A DNA stretch of 64,000 nucleotides from Megalobrama amblycephala (lineage: Eukaryota > Chordata > Actinopteri > Cypriniformes > Xenocyprididae), in contig NC_063061.1 of the NCBI RefSeq assembly GCF_018812025.1, forward strand, positions 39,726,674-39,790,673, in the 5' to 3' direction. Under the pieces are notes generated by a model that worked only from the letters and a program-made list of their open reading frames with translations, made no database searches and was not told the DNA's origin. How positions within the stretch are numbered: position 1 is the first letter of the stretch; the number at the start of each line of letters is the position of its first letter. Below are positions 31,587-42,157 of this stretch, in pieces. Position numbers and translations under genes: made by a program.

Positions 31587-32835
31587 TCAGGTCGTCAGTG
31601 ATGAAGGTTTTTGATGAGAGGATCTCTCCTCAGTTTTGACATCAGAATCAATCTTTACAGGCTCGTCTGGATCACATGACACTAGAAATCACAAATATAT
31701 TGAATTTATGGGATATTGTTCTTGATCACACATCTGTGAAAGCTTCAATAGTCTGTAAGTGGAGAAATTCTGAAGAGTTTTAGTAAATCTAACATGATCA
31801 AGCGTTGCTCAGGAGTTCATTTCCCTCCTGTCGTCCCGTCAGGATTTGACCTTCTGATATTGCTCTTTGAATCAAACTCATTTCTCTTAAATTATGTTGT
31901 ACATTTAAAATACTGACCATTAATGAAATCTGAAATACATTTGTGTTGGTTTCTGTTACTCTGAGGGGTTATCGCTGCTCTCCCTGATCTGATCTGATCA
32001 GAACCGCCGATACAAACTCTATTATCAATCATCTCTGACTGTATGATCCTGACAGAAAATGATCAAACACTCACAGTCTGGCCTTGCTCTCTCCATACTG
32101 CTACGTCTCTCACGTGTCTCTCCTCTTCTCTCTTGTGATTCACTGGTTTGTGTCTCCATTTCTCTCTCTGTCTTCTTGTTTTCTGCTGCTCTGTGATTTC
32201 TGAGGCTCCAGCAGTTTTCTGGATGTGTGATTTTCTTTCTCTTCTCCATCTGAATCTGTTCAATCACACACAGAGTTTAGTTAAAGCGATATAACATCAG
32301 ATCACGAGACATCAGATCAATTCGTGATCCACAGGAATAATATCAATCTGATATTAACACTACAATATTCATAATAGACATTAATAAAGCTGCTGAAGTA
32401 TGTGATGATAAATATCAAATATATAAATGTGATTTAATGTGTGAATCCTGATTATAAACAGTTTTCTCTTCTCACCTCATCTTTGATCAAATTTGATTCA
32501 TCAGAACGACACTTTACAGCTCCGACTGGATCAACAGAGACTGAAAATGAAGAAAAACAACATCATAATTTCAATACAGTGCTGGAGTTTGTATTTCCAT
32601 CTAATTTAAACAATGAAACAGTGAATATAGAGACAAACAATGAGTACACTGTTACAATATTACAAACATTTAATAATTTAAAGTGGCGGCTATTAAAATA
32701 TTTCTGATAAAATAGCAAATAATCCAGCATTAATATGTCTTCCATATGAAAATAAAGCTCTTTGGTAAAAGATAACAATAATGAAATGATGTATTTAGAG
32801 AGATTTTCCTCACCTGTCAGAAGAGAGATGAACAA
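31587..32835 (-). CDS. Repeated small-gene family, copy B (E1-E4)
   Basis: Unrecognised gene. E1 ends at 32,814 with donor GTGAGG; its coding reading is TTG TTC ATC TCT CTT CTG ACA plus G, so TTG stands where A and D have ATG. E2 32,476-32,540 (65 nt) encodes SVDPVGAVKCRSDESNLIK. E3 32,075-32,255 (181 nt) begins IQMEKRKKITHPENCW. E4 31,587-31,681 encodes LSCDPDEPVKIDSDVK and ends TGA. Phases fit at all three joins (1, 0, 1). Without the E1 ATG, translation could begin at the ATG of E3 (MEKRKKITHP), giving about 90 residues. The product is basic-acidic mixed charge, with no membrane segment. Upstream are a TATA box and a strong ISRE; downstream an AATAAA. Confidence 0.55.
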
Positions 32836-32958
32836 TCCAGAGTTAAAATCACACTGAATATATAAAGAAAAGGTCGAGCAGAAATAAAAGGTCCTGGTGT
32901 CTGTCAGCAGCTGAGGAGATTTCAGTGACTGTCTGACTCTACACTCCTGCGCTCGCTG

Positions 32959-32966
32959 TTTTTATA
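32959..32966 (-). promoter_or_regulatory. TATA box of copy B
   Basis: TATAAAAA on the minus strand, about 125-150 bp before the E1 splice donor, in AGTATAAAAACAGCGAGCG. This would place the start near 32,930. Confidence 0.6.
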
Positions 32967-33075
32967 CTGGGTTTGACGTGTGGAGGACCGCCACGCTTAT
33001 TGGCACACCTGTTGGCGCGGGAAGAATAACCAGAGCAGCTCAAATCTAAACACTACCATTTATTACCTTTTAATT

Positions 33076-33095
33076 GAAAGTGAAAGTGGAAAGTG
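33076..33095. promoter_or_regulatory. ISRE, about 110 bp upstream of the copy B TATA box
   Basis: GAAAGTGAAAGTGGAAAGTG: three overlapping GAAANNGAAA-type half sites, the consensus bound by ISGF3/IRFs. The position relative to the TATA box is typical for interferon-stimulated genes of fish. Function is inferred. Confidence 0.5.
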
Positions 33096-33649
33096 ATATG
33101 TGAAGGCCGAGTATGCAGGGGCGTAACCAGAACATTCTTTTCAGGGGTGGATAGGCAAGACCCAGCGATTTCTCTGGCAAAAAAATGAGGGAAAAAAAAA
33201 AATTCCAGCTTAGATATGAATCTGCTCTGTGAGTCTGTGTGGAATGTAACTGCACCTCAACAAACTCTGGTTATGAATTTTTTTTGTTGCATAAATTCTC
33301 TTCCATACATGGACAAGTAGTCTCCAACACAAACCGTAGAGCTCCTCTGATGAAACGACAAATAGTCAGCAAATACCACAAAATAACAGCCTCAAAACTT
33401 ATTAAAAATGCAACAGCGTGTTCATTTATTTTCTTTACGGAGTACAAAAGCAGATGACTGTGCATTTATTTGTGCTATCACCTATATTTGAATAATGTAC
33501 TGTGAGTGAGTGTGTATAACCATGCAATATATTTGTTCATTTTGTTGCGCTAAACCTTAAAGGTGACTTATAAACCTAAGTAATACAAGTCTCAGGTGTC
33601 CCCAGAAAGTGTCTGTGACGTTTCAGCTCAAAATACCTCATGGGTTTTT
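33096..33649. other. Intergenic, with transposon fragments
   Basis: 33,116 onwards starts CAGGGGCGTAACCAGA, a hAT-like end without a partner. 33,555-33,655 (AAAGGTGACTTATAA..., TCAGCTCAAAATACCTCATG) is the first 100 bp of the TTAA element of 3,231-4,174. Confidence 0.6.
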
Positions 33650-34560
33650 GATTATACCATGTGGTTTCATTCTGATGTGTTTGCCGACATTAAGCTCTGG
33701 GAGGTTGTGATGGAATTTCGTCATCGCAATATGTCATCTGCTATGGGTTCAATGCCTCGGAGTCCCATCATCTTCTTGTGTTGCTTACACTGATAGATTT
33801 CTGGTGCCACAGAAATGCTGAAGGGCAGCGTACACCATCTCATCTGGTGTCCAGAAAGCTGTCATTAGGCTGCTTTCACTGTCCAGTTTTCAGTGTAAGG
33901 CATCATGAACATCCACCAGTGTGAACAGACGTGCTTTGGGTAGTTTATACAGAACATCTTCAGTGTTGGCGTGTGGTTGTGAGATCTTTGAAGTGCTTGA
34001 TTCAGGTGTTTTGGGTCTGTACATATTCGTACTTTGTCTGGATTGGCTATGACTACCATGTTGCTTATCCATGGTGTAGGTTAAGTGAGATTTGTGATGT
34101 GTCCATCTCTAATGTACTTATCCAGCTGTTCTTTCACTCGGGCTTTTAAGTCCACCGGCATGTTCCATGCATGGGCGCATTGCACTGTTAACACACAGTT
34201 GTAAGTTAATTGTTGCTTTGTAAGAGGTGTGTCTGAGCATGTAACCAGTCTGTGAAGCTCCCCTGGGATGGGAATTTCAGTCTGCTCACGTCACCCCAGA
34301 GTAATGGCTTCAAATGGCTTTACGCTGTGTGAAATCACCCCAGGCAAACAGAATCCTGAGTGTTTGCTCATTGTTTATTTCAACATCCTGGCGTTTCATT
34401 CTCTGTGCTTGTGCAGTATTCACAGTGTCACTGATTGTGCTGTCGATTGCTTTTACTTGTTGTTCTGTCACTTCCAGTCGGCATATTTCCACAGTGCCTC
34501 TCTGTTTCAAGTGTGGTTCTCTGTTCAGGTCAGGGTGTATACGGCGTGGGTTGTGGCCGA
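33650..34560 (-). pseudogene. Gypsy-like RT relic
   Basis: Minus-strand words SNMVVIANPDKVRICTDPKH and LNQALQRSH, then in another frame LYKLPKARLFTLVDVHDA, are the fingers/palm start of a Ty3/gypsy-like RT of a different lineage from the chromovirus at 10.5-16 kb. Later sequence (TAFWTPDEMVYA) is out of frame. The 34,100-34,560 part may be the preceding protease region but has too many stops to prove it. No LTRs flank it. Confidence 0.7.
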
Positions 34561-34620
34561 CAACATCCCAAATAAACACCCCATTTCACCAGAACAAGTC
34601 GTTATTGTCTGAGAACGCTA

Positions 34621-35320
34621 CAGTATATTAGGACAGCACATGGATCACTTGAATACAAACTGTGTTTCATTCTTTATATTTACATAGCTTTTGTGTGGCC
34701 TTCATGCAAAAAGAATATGCATGGTTAGTAAATGTTGGTATTAATAATTAAAGCATAAATGATGGAATTAAAAACGCATTAAAGAGATGGACTGGAAGTG
34801 AAGCAAGAGCACAATCAACAGTAAGTGAATATCGGCTGCATCCATTAAAAAAGGAAAAAGACTCATTGGATGGGTTTCCAGAACTTCCCACATGTGACTT
34901 ATGAAATCTGCTTCAACATGAGGATAAAAAACTTAATCAACAGTTTGTGGAATGGCAGTTGCGTAAAAGAAAAACTCACTGGATGGATTCCAGAACTTCT
35001 TCCCATGCCTTGAATGTAGATGAAACCTGCTTCAACATGAAGTTAACTACATCTACCCTTAAGAGGTTATGAAGATATCAAGAAAATACAGAGGCTGGGG
35101 AGATTTTTTTGTTTTTGTTTTCATCTTGGGGTGATTTTATCTAAAGGAGTGATATGATTAATTCTGTTTTCCTCGAAAGTAGATTGAAAATTTAAACTGG
35201 ATTTCTTTCTCATTTTGCCATTTTGCAGCTTGATGTGAATCCAAATGAAATATCACGTCAACACAACACATGACGTTTATCTGTGTGTTTTCATTCTTGC
35301 TCCACTGCACACTCACATCA
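34621..35320. other. Non-coding stretch with a tandem duplication
   Basis: About 34,855-34,930 and 34,968-35,047 are diverged direct copies (CTCATTGGATGGGTTTCCAG / CTCACTGGATGGATTCCAGA, both ending GCTTCAACATGA). Nothing else recognised. Confidence 0.6.
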
Positions 35321-35324
35321 AATC

Positions 35325-36060
35325 AGAATGAGCTTTATTCACCAGGTGTGCACAATCACACGAGGAATTTGTTGTTTTTTTCTTGGTACATACATATACA
35401 CATACATATGATATGAGAACAGAAAGAACATTTAAATAAGTAAAACTAAGAAAATTATTATAAGTAAAATAAAAAAGAAATTATATGGTATGGTGACTTA
35501 TACAGATTTGTGCATTATTGTATATACAGCAAGATGAATAAATATATATGTTACACAACTAATTTTTATTCTCTCTCATGTACTTATAATAAATATTTTT
35601 TACTAGTGAATACTAAAAAGTCAAAGTTGAGCTTTATTGTCACTCCGCTACATGTGTTGACATGCCGTTCCTCACAGGACCACGGTACATAAACACAGAC
35701 ATAAACAACAATGAAGTAAAGCAGTATAAACCTATACACAACTAACCTACTGAGAGTCTGACTATAAATATACTATATATGAATTCTTACATATGCATAA
35801 CTTTAAAAAAATACAAACTATAAAAATGCTTTCATATAAATACTGTACATGTACAAAGAGAAACATTTTAAGTCAAGCAACTGGCTGGGGAACAGTGCAA
35901 GATGATCTTTTTCTGTGCATGAGCATGTAAACAAACATGTAATTGAGTCTTTTGTATGATTATGTACACAACTGTGTGTGTAAAAAGTGCAGATAGAGGA
36001 GAGTGTGTTAATACAGGTGGTTTGTACAGGCGTGAAGCACTCTCAGAATTGCACAAAGTT
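35325..36060 (+). repeat. Two dispersed fish repeats (AGCTTTATT... type)
   Basis: ATCAGAATGAGCTTTATTCA followed by CACACGAGGAATTTGTTG (35,325), and AAGTTGAGCTTTATTGTCAC followed by GGACCACGGTACATAAACA (35,622), are common interspersed fish sequences. Limits and class are not determined here. Confidence 0.5.
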
Positions 36061-36397
36061 CAGACAGTTTTTTCATGTGATGCGGTGAGGTTAGGGAGTG
36101 TTTGGGAGGAGGTGAGATAGTAATTGCTGTTAGCAGTTTAAGATGGAGATGGCATGGGGAAAACTGTTCTTATGCATATGTTCTAGTGCACAGCGATCTG
36201 CAACGTCTGCCTCACGGAATAAATGCAAACGGGTTGTGTCCGAGGTCTGTGATGATGTTATACATGCAGAATAACTGGTTTTAAAAGTTAAATTAAATCT
36301 GCGATCAGCAAAGTCACAGCTTTCATCTGCATCCTCTAAAGTCAGACATCACTGATTTACATGAGCTACAGATTGTAAGAAAATAGAAAGCTGATTT
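36061..36397. other. Non-coding stretch
   Basis: Nothing recognisable; probably the tail of the repeat before it. Confidence 0.4.
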
Positions 36398-37339
36398 TAC
36401 AGTTTTTCTCCGTTGGTTTGGCTCATTTCTTGAAACAGAAATTACATTCTCAAAACTCTTAAGATCATTTGGTAAAACAGTCTTACAGTTCAGCACAACA
36501 CTAAAGCTCATATCTCTCCCAAAACTGTTCACTCATGAGCCAAAACTAAATTCCTGTCTCGTATAAAGAGTCAGTGCCACAGAAATGGCAAAGATCCTTC
36601 TCAATTGCTTTGGCTCATTTCTTGAAACAGACCGGACATTCTCAACACACTTGGTGCTTTTGCCAAAATAACGTGGATGGTTCGGCACAACACCATGGTT
36701 CACCTGCAAAAGCTCACACCTCTCCCAAAACAGTTCACTCATGTGTCAAAACTAAATTTCCTTCTCATTTAAACAGTCAGTGCCCCCAAAATGCTTCATC
36801 CCTTTGGCATTGTGTAAGCACTGCAAGTCAAAATGTTTAGATGTTTTGTCACTATGGCAGAGGACCATTGAAACATCCCTCATGTCCACCTTTCAGTCTT
36901 AGCCCAGTCCTTCATTGACAATGGTTACTGTACTGGTTTTTGTCTAGCTAACAGAATACAATTGTGTATAAAACTGAAAAAAAGAAATAGGATTTTATGG
37001 TAAGAGTAGCCTCCAAGGTTTGACATCACACACTGCACTCATACTGCCAAGGAAATTGTAACCATTATCATTCACACACATAAAGTAACTTCCATACATC
37101 AGAGTAAAAAGAAACTGTATACAGCATAATACATACACACAAACAAAAAATAATGAAAATGATATGCAGCCTACAGTGCTGTAAACAAAGCTGGAGTTTC
37201 ACAACCAACAGTTCTTCACTGGCCAGTGCCATTATTCTCTACAATAGCGTAAAAAAAAAGAAAACATCATTTCAGTCTTACAGAAGACAGACAATTACAC
37301 AGGTTCTATGTTCTCCTCAATATACTACTGGCCATACTC

Positions 37340-37677
37340 CAGTGGTTCAAACCTGTGGTATGTACCCCTATGCAGAGGCACTACAGGGGGTATTTGACAG
37401 AACATCATCAATGACTAGACTTACTGAAATGTTACAGTAAAACCTACAGTATTAGATTTACATGGGAGGCACTAATTGCAGCTCTTTGACCCTTTTTCTT
37501 ATTGTATGTTATATTCTTCAAAATAAGCATTATAATGATAATTTCATCATACAGTAAGCTGCAGTTTTTAGGCAAAATGTTGAAGTCAGATAAATCAAAT
37601 ACTTTCATACCTGTATTACCTGGATACACAAATCAGGTAAAGTGGGAACTGAAGACAAAAAAGTTTGGGAACCACTG
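37340..37677. mobile_element. hAT-type MITE nested in the 36.4-39.7 kb element
   Basis: Ends CAGTGGTTCAAACCTG and GTTTGGGAACCACTG are inverted, as in the hAT MITEs with CAGTGGTTC termini. An 8-bp target duplication could not be confirmed. Confidence 0.55.
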
Positions 37678-38539
37678 CTTAATTGTAAAAAGGTTACAAT
37701 GATGGACAACCAGTAACTGACTTACATGTTACATGTTAGTCAAGTTCTAGTTTCACCTGACTGTCAACTGCTGTAATCATTTATCAAATGTTCCAAGGAT
37801 TCATATATGGTATTCATGCTATTATGTTCTTGAGTAATTTTGACAATTGAACAGACTGTGCATGTGATGACTTATACAATGAAATGATGCTGACACGAGT
37901 GAACAACCATTAGACTGAGAATCAACAATCAGTTTAGATCAACAGGATTTATTCACTTGGAAATTGTGCTAAATGTAGGCTATGTAGGAACTATGGACAA
38001 ACCAGACAAATGAATCATTCAGATGATTCTTTCAAACATAATTCTAATTCAGAATCAAGGCTCCGACTCCAGCTCGTCTACGGAGAGAACCAATACTGAT
38101 TAATTTTACGACACCCCATGCTTCCTGATAGCAGGAGAAGTGACAAACCAAATGGTCACCCAGGAAGATAAATAGTCTTTGATCTTCAGATCAGAAGAAA
38201 CGGAGAAAACAATGCAGGCCTCATTTGTTTCTCTAAGGAACTAAACTTTACAGGAAACCCAGTGAAGACTGTTCTGCAACTAAAACTGCATCAAAATTGT
38301 TCCAAACAATTTTAAATGGACTTATCAAACATATTTTAACTGCATACATTTTAAATTGTGTCCACGGGTACTACTTGTAACCAGTTTTGCTTTAGAACAC
38401 CCACAATCCAGGTAAATGTGTTAACTCTTGAATGACTGACTGAAAGTATGCCTTATTTGGACTTAATTTGATTGTATGTATTGTATTCCATTTAATAGAA
38501 AATATGTTAAAATGGCACTCTGCTAAAGCAAAGACAGAC

Positions 38540-39545
38540 CAGGATGTAACACCCATGTTCTATTGGGGGCAGAGAAAAGCCCTTTTGAAACAGGACAATA
38601 TCTGATTGGCCAAGACTCCTCTGAGGTGTGAAAAAACAACTAAGTTTAAATAGTCAAACTGCAAGAGAAGACCTTGTTATGTGTTTTGTTGTTAGTTAGG
38701 ACTATTCAAGAAAACAACAACAGAAGAAAGAACCTGTTCTAGTTTAAGAACAAGAGAACCAAGACAAAGACAAGAACCAAGAACTATGGAGTAACAAGAA
38801 GAACAGACAAGCCGCTCATTCAAGCCATTCAATTTTCACTCACTTTTCTTTTCTTTGCTTTTACTTAATATTCTTTTCCGTTGAAAGTCTTGTGTTCTAA
38901 GCTTTGCCGCAAAGTTCAACAAATGACTTTTGCCGCGTCAACTCCAACGACAAAGAGACTTCCTTTCATTTGTTCCACACGGACCGAACCTGGACCAATC
39001 ATCCAGAAACCCTTCTCTGCATGACGAGGGAAACTCACATTGAAAGTCAACGCAAGCAAGTACCTCCAGATGAAAACTGAACTGGTGCATTTAAATTAAT
39101 GATTCATGGTTCGTTCGGGTCAGATCTTCCAAAGTGAATAATTTGCTAGGAATTCATCATATCTCCCTCTCTCTCTCTCTCTCTCTCTCTCCTAAAACTC
39201 TCTTTCTCTCACTTCCTGTCTTACTGCAACGCGTATGTATGAATGTGTGTATGTGCGTGTGTTTGTCTTAGATTAGTTTGTGTTAGAATAAATAAAATCT
39301 CTTGTAGATTTGAAAAGAAAGTGTCTTGTATTATGTGCTTCTATGATTTAATGTCTTAAACTGTCGATCTGAAGTTACCGTGCTTTAATCAGTGTTTTCA
39401 CGATTGTTGGATATTTATATCCGTTAGAAGAGCTTACGGCTGGACGAATCAGTTGCTCGGTCATAAACTTACAACTCGTTATAATTCCCTGATAAATTAT
39501 TTCATTTGAGCTCATTTTACTTCCTAGGGTGTGTTTGCCCTACAG
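38540..39545 (+). mobile_element. LTR-like block nested in the 36.4-39.7 kb element
   Basis: Starts near TGTAACACCCATG. It has an inverted CCAAT (GATTGGCCAAG, about 38,605), a long U3-like region, a (TC)n tract (about 39,168-39,192), AATAAATAAAATCTCTTG (39,289) and a GT-rich tail to about TTTGCCCTACA. The layout matches 27,500-28,330. Ends are approximate; no target duplication seen. Confidence 0.4.
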
Positions 39546-39723
39546 CTACCTGTACTTAATCCTTTGCAAAGATGTACTTAGACATTTGCAATTCTGATGA
39601 AATGAATGAGAAAATCAATTCTGTTGTGAACAATTGCCAAGTGGTTTGGAGGTTTGTCCATGTTGTTTTGAGAATGTAATTTCTGTTTCAAGAAATGAGC
39701 CAAACCAATGGAGAAAAACTGTA

Positions 39724-41569
39724 AAATAATACATATACAAAACATTAATGTATTTATTTGATTAATACATTTAAAAAAAAAAAAACACTTATGTTACATC
39801 CAAAGATGTATATTTTTATTACAACTTCATGGTGTACTGTGGTATGATTTCTTTTTTTCTTTTGTTGTTTTTGTTTTGTGTCTCCTGATCTCATTTGGCT
39901 CCTCCCACTCTGGCCCCGCCCACTCCTCCACTCTGTAATATAATGTGATCCAGATGAGCTTCATATGTGACACATGATGATCCTCATTCAGCTTCAGATC
40001 AGATCTCTGATTTCTCTTCACTGTCTCTGAATCTGAAACTAAAGGCCTCAAATCTACTGCTGACATCTAGTGGACAAAGATGGAAACTGCACTCAATATT
40101 CTGTGTGTTATTAGAAATATAAAACACAATCTGATACATATTTATTTACAATGCCTTCATTTCTATTTTAAACTAGTGACATTCTTTCAGTTTAATTCAC
40201 TGAATGTCATTCAGTATCAACTCAATAGTGACAGAGATGATTCAATGATGGAGTTTATCAGATCTGAGTTATAAAATTAACCTCAGGAAACAATATGGAT
40301 CTGAAATCATAGATTCTCTCAGCAGATATTGATTTGAATAATCACTTAATGATCATCAAAAAGGTACATTCTATATGCTATGAATGTGTTGATTTATTTT
40401 CATCTTAGATTTAAATCTTCAACAGAAATTACACCTTTCAGTAGCTTTTAAATGAGGAAAATGTATTATAAAGAGACTCATTGTCTTTATAATTATCATT
40501 CTTCCATTAGGAGATGATGAAGATGAGCTTGATATGAAACATCATCATCATCATCATGATCTGCTGACAGATGAATCAGAAACACAGTCTCTGGTAAGAA
40601 CAGAAATGATTCTGTCAGAAAGAGAAACAGATCTTCTGTGTGAAACGACAGAAACTGGAGAATAAAAGTCATTCTGTCAAAAAACTCCATTGCGTAAAAC
40701 ATTTACATTGTAGATGCTTTAACTCTGCTGTGATTCTGATGATCTCCTGTAGAGGGCGACACGTCACTGTATTTCAGGGGTCAAAGGTCAATCCGGCACT
40801 GGAGCCTCAGTTATCTAACTAGATAAAGAGGAATATTGAGTGTTTATTGATTTTATTATTTTAGAAATGTTTGAGTTCCTTTACATAAATCTGGATCTGG
40901 TTCATTTCAGAGTTTTTTTTCTTCACATTTACATTTATTTGTACAGCACTTTTCACAAAGCATTTCACTGCGGCTCGAGATCTCTGTTCTTCTGAACTGG
41001 TTGAACAGGTTTCTGAGGAACATTCTCTGACATTCATTGACTCGTTCCATACATTAAACAAGAACAAAAGATGTTATTAGATGTTTTACATACAGATAAC
41101 TGTGTTATCTGATGTAACTGAAAGCATTTTGTTGTTTTTGAATGACGAAACATCCACACTCTCTCACAACCTTTAAGAGCTGAAGAAAAACACCTGACAC
41201 TACAGTCTTAAACCATAATTCAACTATCTCACACACACACACACACACACATTTTAAAATTTCTGAGATGATGATGATGATGTGTCGCTGCTCTTGAATG
41301 ACAATGATATTGATTCATCTTAAACACATGAAATATTAATATTTCACTCTGACACATCAGGCAAATGTCAATAATACATGTTACTTAAGCAGTTTATTTA
41401 TTACATTTAATTTTACAATTAATTATAAATGACACTCATTAGCTTGGATAGTCAAAAATCATGTGTAAAATGTTCCATCGGATCAAGAACTACATTCTGG
41501 AACAAGCATTAAAATACATCTTTAAATCTTGTTTTGATGGGGGTTTTTTTTTGAGGCTCTTAAAAGAAC
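39724..41569. other. Non-coding, segmentally duplicated sequence
   Basis: 40,035-40,200 (AAACTAAAGGCCT, CATCTAGTGGACAAAGATGG) matches 48,236-48,390. 40,728-40,960 matches 4,670-4,800 and shares CTGATGATCTCCTGTAGAGG with 30.58 and 48.82 kb. (CA)n at 41,231. No gene is supported. Confidence 0.65.
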
Positions 41570-41575
41570 TTTATT
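41570..41575 (-). terminator. Polyadenylation signal of copy C
   Basis: AATAAA in AAATAAAGTTCTTTTAAGAG (minus strand), equivalent to 30,769-30,774 in copy B. Confidence 0.55.
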
Positions 41576-42093
41576 TAAAACAAAATCAGATAAATGTCCA
41601 GTAATGATGTTTTGAGACTTCTTGTCTTCAGCCAATCAGTGTTGACATGATGTCATTTCCCACAGCTCTAGAGTCAGTCATGTGACATTCCCAGCTCTGG
41701 TGATTGGCTCATCCAACACAACACATCCAAACACTATAAAATATCAAGCTGCCTTAATGAGGTGAATATTACTTGCTTATAGATATTAAAACAATTATAT
41801 ACAGTATAAAAATAAAATCTAGTATAAATAAATGACTATATGCATGAAAAGTTGAAGCATATCTCAGGGTAGTTGCTGATGTTTGACTGTCAGAAAGTCC
41901 CAGTTTGAGTGGAGATGTTTCTGTGAGGAGTTTCTCAGACGATCAAAATCCTGCTGCTCCAGTGAACTGAACACACTGAGTGTTTGTAGGAGTGAGAGAG
42001 AGTCTGAATGTCTGATATACAGTACAATCACTCACACAGAGATTCATTAAAGTCTGTAGAAGATTCCAGAAGACAGGAGAGAACAAGCCATGA

Positions 42094-42097
42094 TGAA

Positions 42098-42131
<34 letters not shown>

Positions 42132-42132
42132 T
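42094..42132 (+). repeat. (GAT)n tract after the copy C stop
   Basis: About twelve GAT/ATG triplets just past the E4 stop of copy C. Shorter or longer versions occupy the same place in A (7,700), B (31,568) and D (59,346). Confidence 0.85.
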
Positions 42133-42157
42133 TCAGCTCTTCAGCTGCTGATGGATG

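Larger units (their letters stand above)
36398..39723. mobile_element. 3.3-kb DNA transposon with long terminal inverted repeats
   Basis: The left end TACAGTTTTTCTCCGTTGG and right end (inverse) TACAGTTTTTCTCCATTGG continue as inverted repeats for about 58 bp with one mismatch (TTTGGCTCATTTCTTGAAAC inside). TA at both ends suggests a Tc1/mariner-superfamily target. A second copy of the TIR core lies inside at about 36,597-36,640. No transposase frame survives. Nested in it are a hAT MITE (37,340-37,677) and an LTR-like block (38,540-39,545). The element at 60,523-61,740 has the same CAGTTTTTCTC ends. Confidence 0.85.
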
